Source of the DNA: Salinimonas profundi
GTDB taxonomy: Bacteria; Pseudomonadota; Gammaproteobacteria; Enterobacterales; Alteromonadaceae
Length of the DNA: 64,000 nt
Assembly (NCBI RefSeq): GCF_014750655.1
Contig: NZ_JABBXD010000002.1
Coordinates: 37,796-101,795 of the forward strand
Direction: 5' to 3'
Shown: positions 9,138 through 17,747 of the stretch, piece by piece
Layout: each line of letters begins with the position of its first letter
How positions within the stretch are numbered: position 1 is the stretch's first letter
Made by a program: the position numbers and the translations under genes
The notes under the pieces: generated by a model
What the model was told of the DNA's origin: nothing
Databases searched by the model: none
The model's input: only the letters and a program-made list of their open reading frames with translations

Positions 9138-9178
9138 TGCTAATGTCCCAACCATCGCAGATGCCAGGGACATTAGCA
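9138..9178 (+). promoter_or_regulatory. Perfect 12-bp inverted repeat in the nadK leader
   Basis: TGCTAATGTCCC (9138-9149) and GGGACATTAGCA (9167-9178) are exact inverse copies with a 17-base spacer. The right arm ends four bases before the nadK ATG and contains the only purine-rich stretch near the start. In RNA it could hide the ribosome-binding site; as DNA it could be an operator. No T run follows on either strand, so it is not a terminator. Confidence 0.55.
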
Positions 9179-9182
9179 TACC

Positions 9183-10058
9183 ATGCCCTATAAAACGGTC
9201 GGCCTTATCGGCAAACCCGGTCACACCGAAACCCTCACCAGTCTTAAGCACCTTATCGACTACCTCCAGGCCAGAGGTTGTACGGTCCTGCTTGAAGAGC
9301 ACATCCAGCAGGAACTGAACGCGCCAGACCTTGAAGCGCAGAATCTTGTGGCAATTGGTAAGCATGCCGACCTTGCGGTGGTGGTGGGTGGTGACGGCAG
9401 TATGCTTGGTGCAGCCAGAGTACTATCGCGATTTGATATTCACGTAGTCGGTGTTAATCGCGGTAATCTTGGCTTTCTGACTGATATTCATCCGGATGAT
9501 ATTACCTCACAGCTTGATCTTATCTTTGCCGGCGAGGCCATTGCAGAGCAACGTTTTTTGCTGGAGGTAGGCGTATATCGGCATGAAAAGCTTAAAAGCA
9601 GCAACACCGCAGTGAACGAAGTGGTTTTACACCATGGAAAGGTGGCGCACATGATGGAATTTGAAATTTACATTGATGAACAATTTGTTTTCAGTCAGCG
9701 CTCTGACGGACTTATTTTGTCAACACCGACAGGATCAACTGCCTACTCGCTGTCTGCGGGCGGCCCCATTCTTATGCCCCGGCTGGATGCGGTTACTATG
9801 GTGCCCATGTTTCCCCATACGTTAAGCAGTCGTCCTATCGTTGTTGACGCCAACAGTACCATTTCGATGCGGGTATCGCGGGCTAATTCTGATAGCTTGC
9901 AAGTAAGCTGCGACAGTCATATCGTGCTTCCCGTGCTACCCGGCGATGAAATTCGTGTTCAAAAAAGCAAGGATAAGCTGTCGATGGTACATCCAAAAGG
10001 CTACAATTACTTTAACGTTTTGCGCAGTAAACTGAGCTGGGGTTCAAAGCTCTATTAA
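9183..10058 (+). CDS. nadK: NAD kinase
   Basis: The 291-residue cytoplasmic enzyme phosphorylates NAD to NADP. The diagnostic GGDG motif is at about residues 69-72, followed by [12 protein letters not shown], the NEVVLHHGK segment and [16 protein letters not shown]. The length equals that of the E. coli enzyme. In related bacteria nadK lies beside recN and bamE; here four other genes or gaps separate them, which points to local insertion. The start is fixed by the family N-terminus ([11 protein letters not shown]), but it lacks a clear separate Shine-Dalgarno sequence (see the inverted repeat). Confidence 0.96.
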   Translation: MPYKTVGLIGKPGHTETLTSLKHLIDYLQARGCTVLLEEHIQQELNAPDLEAQNLVAIGKHADLAVVVGGDGSMLGAARVLSRFDIHVVGVNRGNLGFLTDIHPDDITSQLDLIFAGEAIAEQRFLLEVGVYRHEKLKSSNTAVNEVVLHHGKVAHMMEFEIYIDEQFVFSQRSDGLILSTPTGSTAYSLSAGGPILMPRLDAVTMVPMFPHTLSSRPIVVDANSTISMRVSRANSDSLQVSCDSHIVLPVLPGDEIRVQKSKDKLSMVHPKGYNYFNVLRSKLSWGSKLY

Positions 10059-10200
10059 CAGCACGCCGACATCGCAATATATCCGCCTTTTACCGAACCA
10101 GGCATGTTGAAATTAATCAAAATTAACTGTAAATAAGTAGTAATAGACGATTGATAATCGCACGTTAGGCAACCTGACTCTATACAAGAAGGATACAGTT

Positions 10201-11343
10201 TTGACAGTTAATACCACGGAATGCGGTTTATATCTGGAAGCGCAAAAAGAGCAGATTTTTGCTCAGTGGGAAGAACTTGCCAATGAAAAGTTGAAAGCAG
10301 CTTCTAACGCGCCGGATTTAATTGTCAGAAATTATCTTCCCTATTTTCTGGCAAACCTGGTGTCCGAGCTGAAAGCATTTGAATTGGAATCTGGCAGCGA
10401 CATCGAAAAAATCAATAACATTGATTTTGACGCGAAATACAGTGATGAACACGGCCGCTCCAGAGCGTCGGTAGCACGTTATACGGTCGCACAGGTTATC
10501 CAGGAATACTCACTGCTCCGTCAGGTTTTGCGAAGTCGCCTTTATGATAACAACATCCTTTGCCTCACCACCGCTGAGATAATTGACAGATTCATCGAAA
10601 CCAGCTGCGCGCAGGCGGCACAACAATTTGCTAACTCACTGGACGAAGTTCAGGAAAAACTTATCAGTGTTATCGCTCACGATTTAAGAAACCCTATTTC
10701 AGTCGCCAGAAGTTATGTGGAAATCGGTGAACTTGGACTCTCAACCTCTGATAAAGTGTTTGGTTCACTTAAGCGCAGTCTTGAAAGGGCGCTGAAACTT
10801 ATTAGTGAATTACTGGATACCACACAACTTGAAGCTGGCCGTGGCATGACATTTCGCTTCGAACAGAAAGACATGGTTAAAGAATTAGGCGTTGCCACGA
10901 ATGAAGCGCAGGAAGTCTATGATAATCCTATCCGCTTTGCCACTGAGCTGGAAACCGCTCATGTCGTGTGTGATCACATGTCTATTTTACGCGTTGTAGA
11001 AAACCTCATTTCTAACGGTATTAAGTACGGTAGTGTAGAAAGCCCGATAACGCTCTCGCTTGAAAAGAACACCGATGAGATTCTTATCAGTGTTCACAAC
11101 GAAGGGTCGTATATTGAGCCAGAACAACAGAACTCTATGTTCGAATTTTTATCCCGTCACACCGGCGGCAGAGATCAGAGAAAAGAGGGCTGGGGACTAG
11201 GCTTGTACCTGGTAAGACTTGTCGCGAAAGCACATAAGGGTAAGGCGTGGATTGAAAGCGATCGTGGGACTGGCACTACCTTTTGTATCTCAATAAAAAA
11301 TGAAGCCCACCCGCCCGGTTCTGCATTTTCTGAGTATACCTGA
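10201..11343 (+). CDS. Sensor histidine kinase with RsbRD-like N-terminal domain, no membrane segment
   Basis: The 380-residue soluble protein begins with a helical domain resembling RsbRD_N (IFAQWEELANEKL, about residues 10-150). A HisKA region follows with His160 in VIAHDLRNPIS, then a HATPase domain (N box ENLISNGIKYG; EGWGLGLYLVR). The G1 box is weak (VHNEGSYIEPE lacks the usual D-x-G-x-G). The TTG start at 10201 follows AAGAAGGA at 10186-10193 with seven bases between. No response regulator is adjacent, so it is an orphan kinase; its signal and partner are unknown. Confidence 0.85.
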   Translation: MTVNTTECGLYLEAQKEQIFAQWEELANEKLKAASNAPDLIVRNYLPYFLANLVSELKAFELESGSDIEKINNIDFDAKYSDEHGRSRASVARYTVAQVIQEYSLLRQVLRSRLYDNNILCLTTAEIIDRFIETSCAQAAQQFANSLDEVQEKLISVIAHDLRNPISVARSYVEIGELGLSTSDKVFGSLKRSLERALKLISELLDTTQLEAGRGMTFRFEQKDMVKELGVATNEAQEVYDNPIRFATELETAHVVCDHMSILRVVENLISNGIKYGSVESPITLSLEKNTDEILISVHNEGSYIEPEQQNSMFEFLSRHTGGRDQRKEGWGLGLYLVRLVAKAHKGKAWIESDRGTGTTFCISIKNEAHPPGSAFSEYT

Positions 11344-11439
11344 TCTATCACCTACCAATGTGTCATTATTTTTTACACAATTAGTAATAAAGTTGTATGA
11401 ATAATATCTATATTATTGATTGTTAATATATTTTTCAAT

Positions 11440-11456
11440 GTGGCACGAACATAGCT
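11440..11456 (+). promoter_or_regulatory. Sigma-54 (RpoN) promoter of the PEP-CTERM gene
   Basis: TGGCACGAACATAGC matches the -24/-12 consensus TGGCACG-N4-TTGC with one change. The invariant GG (11442-11443) and GC (11454-11455) are exactly ten bases apart. The start codon at 11527 is about 60 bases from the expected transcript start. PEP-CTERM genes in exosortase bacteria are often RpoN-controlled through PrsK/PrsR, which fits. Confidence 0.75.
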
Positions 11457-11526
11457 TCCAGTAGTGTAACCGAGAGGGCATGTATGCCGTCTTTACACCC
11501 CATTCGCAGTTTAAAAAAGGAAAGTT

Positions 11527-12135
11527 ATGAAGAAGGTGATCGCATCATTTATTGGCGGTATTGCGCTACTAGCAAGCGTAACAGCCAATGCCAGTCTGAT
11601 TGTAAATGGTAGCTTTGAAAACAATACTGTTAACGCCGGTGGCTGGAAATCATTCAACTCTTCACAGGTTGATGGCTGGTCCTCAGAAGCCGGTATTGAA
11701 ATCTGGAACAATCTGAACAATTTCGCCGCGTTCGACGGAGCACAATTAGCTGAATTGAATTCAAATGGCTCTGGTTATCAAAGCCTTTACCAGAGCTTTG
11801 CATCTGACGCAGGGCAGGTTTACGCGCTTGATTTTGCCCACACGGCCAGAGACAACCTGAGCGAATCGTTTAAAATTGTGATAAGTGATGCAAATAGCGA
11901 CACTACGCTGTTTTCTGAGGTCATTACGCAAACGACAAGACGTCAATGGAATACGTTTAACACCGTATTTGTAGCCTCATCTGATATGACAACGATTACC
12001 TTTACCTCATTAAACAGCGGCTCCACTGGCAATCTGCTTGATGCTGTTAGCGTCACAGTACCGGAACCCGGTTCTTTGGGGTTGATGGTACTGGGCTTAA
12101 TCGCCCTTGTGTGTGGCCGCGCAAGAAAGGCATAA
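11527..12135 (+). CDS. PEP-CTERM sorted extracellular protein
   Basis: The 202-residue protein has a signal peptide (FIGGIALLASVTANA). A secreted beta-sandwich-like region starts with SLIVNGSFENN, as in DUF642-like and related domains. The C-terminal exosortase signal is VPEPGSLGLMVLGLIALVCG followed by basic RARKA. EpsH/XrtA-type exosortase would cleave and sort it to the cell surface, usually with exopolysaccharide. AAAAAAGGAAAG precedes the ATG. The gene stands alone, with its own sigma-54 promoter and terminator. The exosortase is not in this window. Confidence 0.9.
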   Translation: MKKVIASFIGGIALLASVTANASLIVNGSFENNTVNAGGWKSFNSSQVDGWSSEAGIEIWNNLNNFAAFDGAQLAELNSNGSGYQSLYQSFASDAGQVYALDFAHTARDNLSESFKIVISDANSDTTLFSEVITQTTRRQWNTFNTVFVASSDMTTITFTSLNSGSTGNLLDAVSVTVPEPGSLGLMVLGLIALVCGRARKA

Positions 12136-12170
12136 GACAGCCGCCTCCCTTACTACCCCTATAAAGAGAA

Positions 12171-12200
12171 AAGCCATGCATCTGCATGGCTTTTTTTTTG
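12171..12200 (+). terminator. Rho-independent terminator after the PEP-CTERM gene
   Basis: A 10-base perfect inverted repeat (AAGCCATGCA/TGCATGGCTT, with the central bases forming the loop) is followed by a run of nine T. A shorter A run on the left means it may also act weakly for the convergent helicase gene. Confidence 0.88.
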
Positions 12201-12209
12201 ACTGAAGCA

Positions 12210-13508
12210 TTATGTTGAAGACGCGTGGCGCGATGAGCGGCGAGGCGTCACGGGCTTGTTTGGGCGACCTCTGCCATTCTTATCATCTGTGGCGCCGCGC
12301 GCGTTGGATGAACGCTTTGGCTTTTTCGGTTTATTAGGCTTTTTAGGGGGTGATAACCGCGTTTCTGCCAGGGATAATTCTGGTTCAAAACCCGCTAATT
12401 TCTCCCGTGGAATCAGGGTTTGTATCAGCGTTTCAATATCCTTTAATTGTTGATATTCATCTGCGCTGACCAAAGACCACGCTTGTCCTACAGCGCCTGC
12501 TCGCCCTGTTCTGCCGATTCTATGCACATAATCAGCGGCGGTGTTGGGCAAATCAACATTAACCACGACAGGTAACTGACTGATATCGATGCCTCTGGCC
12601 GCAATATCGGTAGCGACCAGTACATTTATATCGGAAGATTTAAAATCTGCCAGCGCTTTGGTTCTGGCCCCCTGACTCTTATTGCCGTGAATAGCAGCAC
12701 TGGGAATCCCCGCGGCATCTAACTTTTTGGATAACCGGTTGGCTCCATGTTTAGTCCGGGTAAAAGCCAATACCTGCTTCCATTTATTTTGCTTCACCAT
12801 AGAAATCAAAGCCGGCATTTTACGGTTTTTATCTACAGAGATTAATCGTTGGTCAATTTTATCAACGGTGGTGTTTGCCGGCGTGGTGGAGATTTTCACC
12901 GGATCACGGGTAAGAGTTTGTGCTAATGCAGTAACCGTTTCTGAAAAGGTTGCGGAGAACATCAGTGTCTGTCGCGCCTTAGGCAATAATTTGATAATCC
13001 TTTTTATATCGTGGATAAACCCCATATCCAGCATGCGGTCGGCTTCATCCAGTACCAGCGTTTCGAGCTGGTCGAATTTAACAGCATTTTGCTGGTGCAA
13101 ATCCAGTAAGCGGCCAGGCGTCGCTATCAGAATATCAACCCCTTTACGAAGTCGCTTCATCTGCGGGTTAATACCCACACCACCAAACACCACTGTGGTA
13201 TTAAGTGGCGTAAATTCGCTGAGTTCTCTGACATTTTGTTCCACCTGAGCAGCAAGCTCCCGGGTCGGTGTAAGGATCAGAGCTCTTACATGGTTGCCTT
13301 TGGGTGGATTGCCCTTACCTAACCGCTCCAGAACCGGCAGGCTGAAGCCCGCGGTCTTACCTGTACCGGTCTGTGCGGCAGCAAGTACGTCGCTGCCTGA
13401 TAAAATGACAGGAATTGCCTTTTCCTGTATAGGTGATGGTGTTTGGTAGCCCTGTTTTTCAATGGCCTTCATTAAATTATCTGACAAGCCCAACTGGGTA
13501 AATGACAT
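12210..13508 (-). CDS. DEAD-box ATP-dependent RNA helicase, RhlE subfamily
   Basis: The 432-residue protein shows the Q motif ([20 protein letters not shown]), Walker [22 protein letters not shown] ([13 protein letters not shown]), SAT and [11 protein letters not shown] lysine/arginine-rich disordered tail with repeated KPKKP follows. It unwinds RNA in ribosome or mRNA metabolism. The start at 13508 matches the family N-terminus MSFTQLGL and has GAGG upstream; the longer frame to 13559 adds residues not found in the family. The basic tail is usual for RhlE. Confidence 0.93.
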   Translation of the reverse strand: MSFTQLGLSDNLMKAIEKQGYQTPSPIQEKAIPVILSGSDVLAAAQTGTGKTAGFSLPVLERLGKGNPPKGNHVRALILTPTRELAAQVEQNVRELSEFTPLNTTVVFGGVGINPQMKRLRKGVDILIATPGRLLDLHQQNAVKFDQLETLVLDEADRMLDMGFIHDIKRIIKLLPKARQTLMFSATFSETVTALAQTLTRDPVKISTTPANTTVDKIDQRLISVDKNRKMPALISMVKQNKWKQVLAFTRTKHGANRLSKKLDAAGIPSAAIHGNKSQGARTKALADFKSSDINVLVATDIAARGIDISQLPVVVNVDLPNTAADYVHRIGRTGRAGAVGQAWSLVSADEYQQLKDIETLIQTLIPREKLAGFEPELSLAETRLSPPKKPNKPKKPKRSSNARGATDDKNGRGRPNKPVTPRRSSRHASST

Positions 13509-14152
13509 ATAAACCTCAAAAATAATAGAGAATTTGCCGGTTATGTGCACGCGGCGCATTCAAAAAATAGTCATGTATCCTGTTGCGACAGACAGAACAC
13601 CGTAATTCGTCGACTTCAGACTGTAGACTGTGTAATTAACATTCAGTGTACAGTTGCTCTAAATAACAAAACTCAATACCGGATACGCAGGATGATGGTG
13701 ACCACGTTAAACATCAGTGAATATGCCAAGGCGCGCTCTTTTACCATTGGCTGTTACAGTAATCCTGTAAACCAAAAGGCAGAGAACGCCTGTCGCATGA
13801 GCTATAAACACGAAAATGATAGCGATGTCAGACAAACTTATTTAGCTTAAAACGGAAAGTTTCTGTTTTAGAGGGACTAACGGCAGAAGCAAAGAGAGAA
13901 CGTAATTAAAGCCAGTTCAGAGCGGCGCGATAGTATCAGTGAATGTGCGTGTTGACCAGCACTATCGCGTTTAATACAGAAAAGTGTCCGTATCGGCACG
14001 GCGCAAGCGGTCAAACGTGTTACTGCGCCTCAACATCCGGATGGGACCAGCAAAAGCGCTGTTGTGATTAATCACGCTATGCGCCGACGGTAAACGTAGA
14101 GAAGCATAACCTGTTCAACGCGTAACAGGTTACCCAATAACGCTAAGTAATA
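13509..14152. other. Intergenic stretch with one doubtful small ORF
   Basis: About 640 bases separate the rhlE-like start from bamE. A plus-strand ORF at 13692-13850 would encode 52 residues (begins MMVTTLNISEYAK). It ends just before a short imperfect hairpin at 13849-13869, but has no proper Shine-Dalgarno spacing and no recognisable family. An inverted repeat TAACCTGTT/AACAGGTTA at 14107-14132 lies beyond the bamE stop and lacks a T run. I see nothing else. Confidence 0.3.
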
Positions 14153-14509
14153 TTATTGATCCAGTGGTGTTTCAAAATCTTCTGAAAGATCGAAGTCACC
14201 GGTAGCGGTAACCAAACTATCATTATCAAATGTCAGAATGAGCTGTTTCTGGAAATCTTCTCCACGCTTGCGCATTCCGCGCTTCATATCATATACATAA
14301 TACCAGGTATCATCATTGAACGAGTCTTCAACGACAGGGTGGCCCAGAACATAAATTACCTGGTCTTTAGACATACCCTTACGCAGCTCTTTAACATCAC
14401 GTTCGTCAAGAAAATTACCCTGAGGGACATCAATTCGATAAATCCAGTTTGAACACGCCGCTGTCGACACAGTCAGCGCAGCCAGTAGTAGGTATTGATA
14501 CAACTTCAT
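14153..14509 (-). CDS. bamE: Outer-membrane assembly lipoprotein BamE
   Basis: The 118-residue lipoprotein has signal peptide MKLYQYLLLAALTVSTAAC with the lipobox Cys at residue 19. The SmpA/OmlA domain follows: GMSKDQVIYVLGHPVVEDSF, DTWYYVYDMKRG, LILTFDND. It is part of the BAM complex that inserts beta-barrel proteins into the outer membrane. The start at 14509 is chosen because it gives the lipoprotein signal; the open frame continues 35 residues upstream without sense. It is adjacent to recN, as in many gammaproteobacteria. Confidence 0.95.
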   Translation of the reverse strand: MKLYQYLLLAALTVSTAACSNWIYRIDVPQGNFLDERDVKELRKGMSKDQVIYVLGHPVVEDSFNDDTWYYVYDMKRGMRKRGEDFQKQLILTFDNDSLVTATGDFDLSEDFETPLDQ

Positions 14510-14625
14510 TCGAGAATCTGGTCCAGTTACTTTTTTATGATCTCGTAAGCGGAGTACTGCCCCGACAATACGAATTTTGATGCGGAGCATGCTACCCCAC
14601 CCCACTATGACCAATCAACCGCTTA

Positions 14626-16311
14626 TTAGTTCGATCCTGAACTTTTCAGTAATTCTCTGGCGTTAGCTAACGCCGAATCAGTCACCTTATCGCCCGCTAA
14701 CAGTCGTGCTAGTTCATCAACACGTTCTTGCTCGGCCAGCGCCATCATCATTGTTTGAGTACTTTGTCCATCAGTAAGCTTGGTTACAAATAGCTGGTTA
14801 TGGGCTTGCGCAGCTACCTGAGGTAAGTGTGTAACACACATCACCTGACTGCGCTGTCCAAGCTTACGCAATAAACCACCTACGATAGATGCAGTCGGGC
14901 CACTGATTCCGGTGTCGACCTCATCAAAAATCATAGTTGGTGTCGCACTCTGATCACTTGCCAATACCTGAATAGCCAGCCCAATTCTTGATAACTCACC
15001 GCCTGAAACCACTTTGTCTAGTCGATCAGGATCCTGACCCGGATTGGTAGAGACCAGTAACGTTACCTCATCCAGCCCACGATTTGAGGGGGTTTTATCG
15101 GCATTGAACGAGACATCGACCACCACGGTGGCATGCGCCATATTCATCTGGCGTATCTGCGTTTCTATCTTTTGAGCAAAAATGGTGGCGGCATCATTTC
15201 TTGAGTCCGACAGTTTACGAGCAGCGGTCATGTAGTCTGCTTTTGCTTTTTCAAGTGCAACGGCTATCGCCTCAAGTTGGTTATCTTCATCTTCCAGCTG
15301 CTTAAACTCTTGCGTCAACGCCTGATGCAACTCATACAGATGCTCAGGTTCAACACTGTGCTTTCTGGCCAGCTCAAGACATTTGCTATAGCGACTTTCC
15401 ACTTGCTGGAGCCTGAGCGGATCGATTTCGAGCGCGTCACAATAACTGCGAAGTTCAGATGCCGCTTCTTCGACCTGAATCGACGCATCATTCAGCATGG
15501 TGATAATCGGAGAGAGACTTGCATCGTGCTCCTGTAACTGGATGAGACGCTCCAGACTATTCTGTATGACCGAAAGCGCATTGCCCTCATCATTCTCGTA
15601 CAGGTTATAAAAACTGGTCTGGGCTTGTTCCAGTAAAGCCTGCCCATTGCTGAGTCTTTTATGCTCTGTTTCAAGCTCTTCAAATTCATTATCTGCCAGT
15701 GCAAAGTCGTCCAGTTCTTCAACCTGATAGACCAACAGCTGACGCCTGTCAGCGCGGGTTTGCGCTTGTTGCTGTAATAACTGGAATTGCTTTTGCGCAT
15801 CGCGCCACTGTTGAAAAGACTGATTGACAGCGCTCGTCAGCGCCTTGTGATTGGCAAAGCTATCCAGATGATTACGCTGCACATCATCTTTTAACAGTTG
15901 TAAATGCGTGTTTTGTCCGTGAATCGCTAACAGAAACTGACCAAAACCTTTAAGTTGTTGCAGTGATACCGGGACGCCATTGATAAAAGCTTTTGAACGC
16001 CCCTCTTTAGAGACTACCCGTCGAATGAAGCAGCTTTCCGCGTCGTCATCGGCTTCCAGTTCATGCTCTGACAGCCAGGCCATTGCCGCCGTATTTCCGT
16101 TGAGTGCAAAATGCGCGACGATTTCAGCCTTAGCGGCTTCTTTTCTGACCGAGCCTGCATCCGCACGCTCACCAAGACACAAGCTCAGCGCATCTATGGC
16201 GATAGACTTACCTGCGCCGGTTTCACCCGTAATTGCTGTAAGTCCCTGTTCAAAGTTAACCGTCAGTTCCCGCACAACAGCAAAGTTTTTAATAGACAAT
16301 TGAACAAGCAT
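14626..16311 (-). CDS. recN: DNA repair ATPase RecN
   Basis: The 561-residue SMC-like protein has N-terminal Walker A GETGAGKS (residues 29-36), long central coiled-coil segments (about 150-370), and the C-terminal ABC signature VSGGELSRIGLAIQ with Walker B MIFDEVDTGISG. It acts in double-strand break repair and is a classic SOS gene. Two LexA-like boxes lie directly upstream. Length is as in E. coli. The start is fixed by the family N-terminus MLVQLSIKNFAVV. Confidence 0.97.
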   Translation of the reverse strand: MLVQLSIKNFAVVRELTVNFEQGLTAITGETGAGKSIAIDALSLCLGERADAGSVRKEAAKAEIVAHFALNGNTAAMAWLSEHELEADDDAESCFIRRVVSKEGRSKAFINGVPVSLQQLKGFGQFLLAIHGQNTHLQLLKDDVQRNHLDSFANHKALTSAVNQSFQQWRDAQKQFQLLQQQAQTRADRRQLLVYQVEELDDFALADNEFEELETEHKRLSNGQALLEQAQTSFYNLYENDEGNALSVIQNSLERLIQLQEHDASLSPIITMLNDASIQVEEAASELRSYCDALEIDPLRLQQVESRYSKCLELARKHSVEPEHLYELHQALTQEFKQLEDEDNQLEAIAVALEKAKADYMTAARKLSDSRNDAATIFAQKIETQIRQMNMAHATVVVDVSFNADKTPSNRGLDEVTLLVSTNPGQDPDRLDKVVSGGELSRIGLAIQVLASDQSATPTMIFDEVDTGISGPTASIVGGLLRKLGQRSQVMCVTHLPQVAAQAHNQLFVTKLTDGQSTQTMMMALAEQERVDELARLLAGDKVTDSALANARELLKSSGSN

Positions 16312-16316
16312 AAAAA

Positions 16317-16355
16317 CACTCTATAGATATACAGTACTTGTTTATTTATACAGTA
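16317..16355 (-). promoter_or_regulatory. Two tandem LexA (SOS) boxes upstream of recN
   Basis: On the minus strand, CTGT-N8-ACAA (16338-16353) and CTGT-N8-AGAG (16319-16334) each differ by one base from the gammaproteobacterial box CTGT-N8-ACAG. The inner 20-mer at 16317-16336 differs from the full E. coli consensus at only three positions. They sit 6-44 bases before the ATG, where E. coli recN also has multiple boxes. Confidence 0.78.
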
Positions 16356-16635
16356 ATGAAATTTGTCTGGCAAGTAACTTGGGGTGATGTTTAATGTTTC
16401 CTGATGTGTTGCCTTATCTTGGTCGTGTTTATTTCATTTAAGCAGGATAATCAGGCAATCACTCAGTATACCAGGCAAGAGCAAGTCGTTAATTTTGCTG
16501 CTCAGCGATAGATAAATGAAAGTTAATCATGTGATGAAAATAGATTTAGGCAAAAGCGGCGTAAGAATAGGCAAGCCATTTATTTGGTTAAGAGTAAAGT
16601 AACGTAACAGAAACTTAAAACCACAAAGGTGAACT

Positions 16636-17688
16636 ATGAAAACTATCGGTTATGCAGCGAAATCATCTGACGCACATATGGTGCCTTATCATTTTGAGCG
16701 CCGTAATTTGCGTGACAATGACGTCTCCATAGAAATTTTATACAGCGGTGTATGTCATTCGGATTTGCATACGGTAAATGGCGACTGGGGCGATCAGCCT
16801 TATCCACTTGTTCCCGGTCATGAAATCGTTGGTAAAGTTATTGATGTGGGCTCACAGGTTTCTAAGTATAAGGTGGGCGATCATGTCGCGGTAGGCTGTA
16901 TGGTCGACAGCTGCCAGACGTGCGACCAGTGCGAGAATCATGAAGAGCAATTTTGTCGCGATGGTATGACGCCGACCTACGGTGCACCTGACAGACAGAC
17001 AGGCGAAATCACGCAAGGGGGTTACTCAAAGCATATTGTAGCGCGAGAAGAGTTTGTGATGCGCGTACCAGATTCACTGGATATGGCCCGCACGGCGCCG
17101 ATCCTGTGCGCCGGTATTACCACCTATACACCGCTGAAGAAATTTGGCGTAAAACAAGGCAGTCGTGTCGGGGTAATTGGCCTGGGCGGTTTGGGTCACA
17201 TGGCGGTTAAGCTTGCGGTGGCGATGGGCGCTGAAGTTACGGTGCTAAGCCGATCGGCTAAAAAAGAACAGGAAGCCAAAAATATTGGTGCCAGTGGCAT
17301 CCTCGTTTCAGACGATAAAGAAGCGATGGAGGCATCTGCCAATGCGTTTGATGTCATTATCGATACAGTGCCGGTAAAGCATGACCTTAATCCCTACACG
17401 CCTCTGCTTGATATTGACGGGACACTGGTGATTGTTGGTCAGATTGGTCCGATGGAAGAGCCCATTACGGCACCACTGGTGCTGGGCAGACGGCGCGTCG
17501 CGGGATCATTGATTGGTGGCATAAAGGAAACGCAGGAAGTGCTGGATTTCTGCGCTGAGCATAACATTCATCCTGAATGCAAAATGATCAATGCTGATGA
17601 AGTCAATGATGCGTTTGCCCATCTTGAAAAGGGTGACGTGGCTCACCGCTTCGTTATCGACATGTCGTCGCTGTCTGTTGACGCGTAA
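16636..17688 (+). CDS. Zinc-dependent NAD(P)H alcohol/aldehyde dehydrogenase, YahK-like
   Basis: The 350-residue protein is a medium-chain dehydrogenase of the cinnamyl-alcohol type. It has catalytic zinc ligands in GVCHSDLH and GHE, four structural zinc cysteines (CQTCDQCENHEEQFC) and the Rossmann motif GLGGLGHMAVKLA. It is close in pattern to E. coli YahK, a broad aldehyde reductase. AAAGGTGAAC precedes the ATG. An AraC-type gene starts 59 bases downstream in the same direction, resembling the YqhC-YqhD pairing, so a role in removing toxic aldehydes is a reasonable inference. Confidence 0.88.
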   Translation: MKTIGYAAKSSDAHMVPYHFERRNLRDNDVSIEILYSGVCHSDLHTVNGDWGDQPYPLVPGHEIVGKVIDVGSQVSKYKVGDHVAVGCMVDSCQTCDQCENHEEQFCRDGMTPTYGAPDRQTGEITQGGYSKHIVAREEFVMRVPDSLDMARTAPILCAGITTYTPLKKFGVKQGSRVGVIGLGGLGHMAVKLAVAMGAEVTVLSRSAKKEQEAKNIGASGILVSDDKEAMEASANAFDVIIDTVPVKHDLNPYTPLLDIDGTLVIVGQIGPMEEPITAPLVLGRRRVAGSLIGGIKETQEVLDFCAEHNIHPECKMINADEVNDAFAHLEKGDVAHRFVIDMSSLSVDA

Positions 17689-17747
17689 CTTTCTGTCAGT
17701 GTTATATTATGAGGTAAATTAGCAAACGCCAGTAGCAGAGAGCATCA

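Noticed and set aside
9138..9178. nadK inverted repeat as terminator of the hydroxybutyrate operon
   Set aside because: No T run follows the right arm; the ATG of nadK does.
9138..9178. nadK inverted repeat as a CIRCE heat-shock element
   Set aside because: CIRCE is TTAGCACTC-N9-GAGTGCTAA; these arms and the spacer differ.
13545..13691. N-terminal extension of the small ORF downstream to 13850
   Set aside because: It overlaps the helicase leader and shows no coding character; at most the part from 13692 is a gene.
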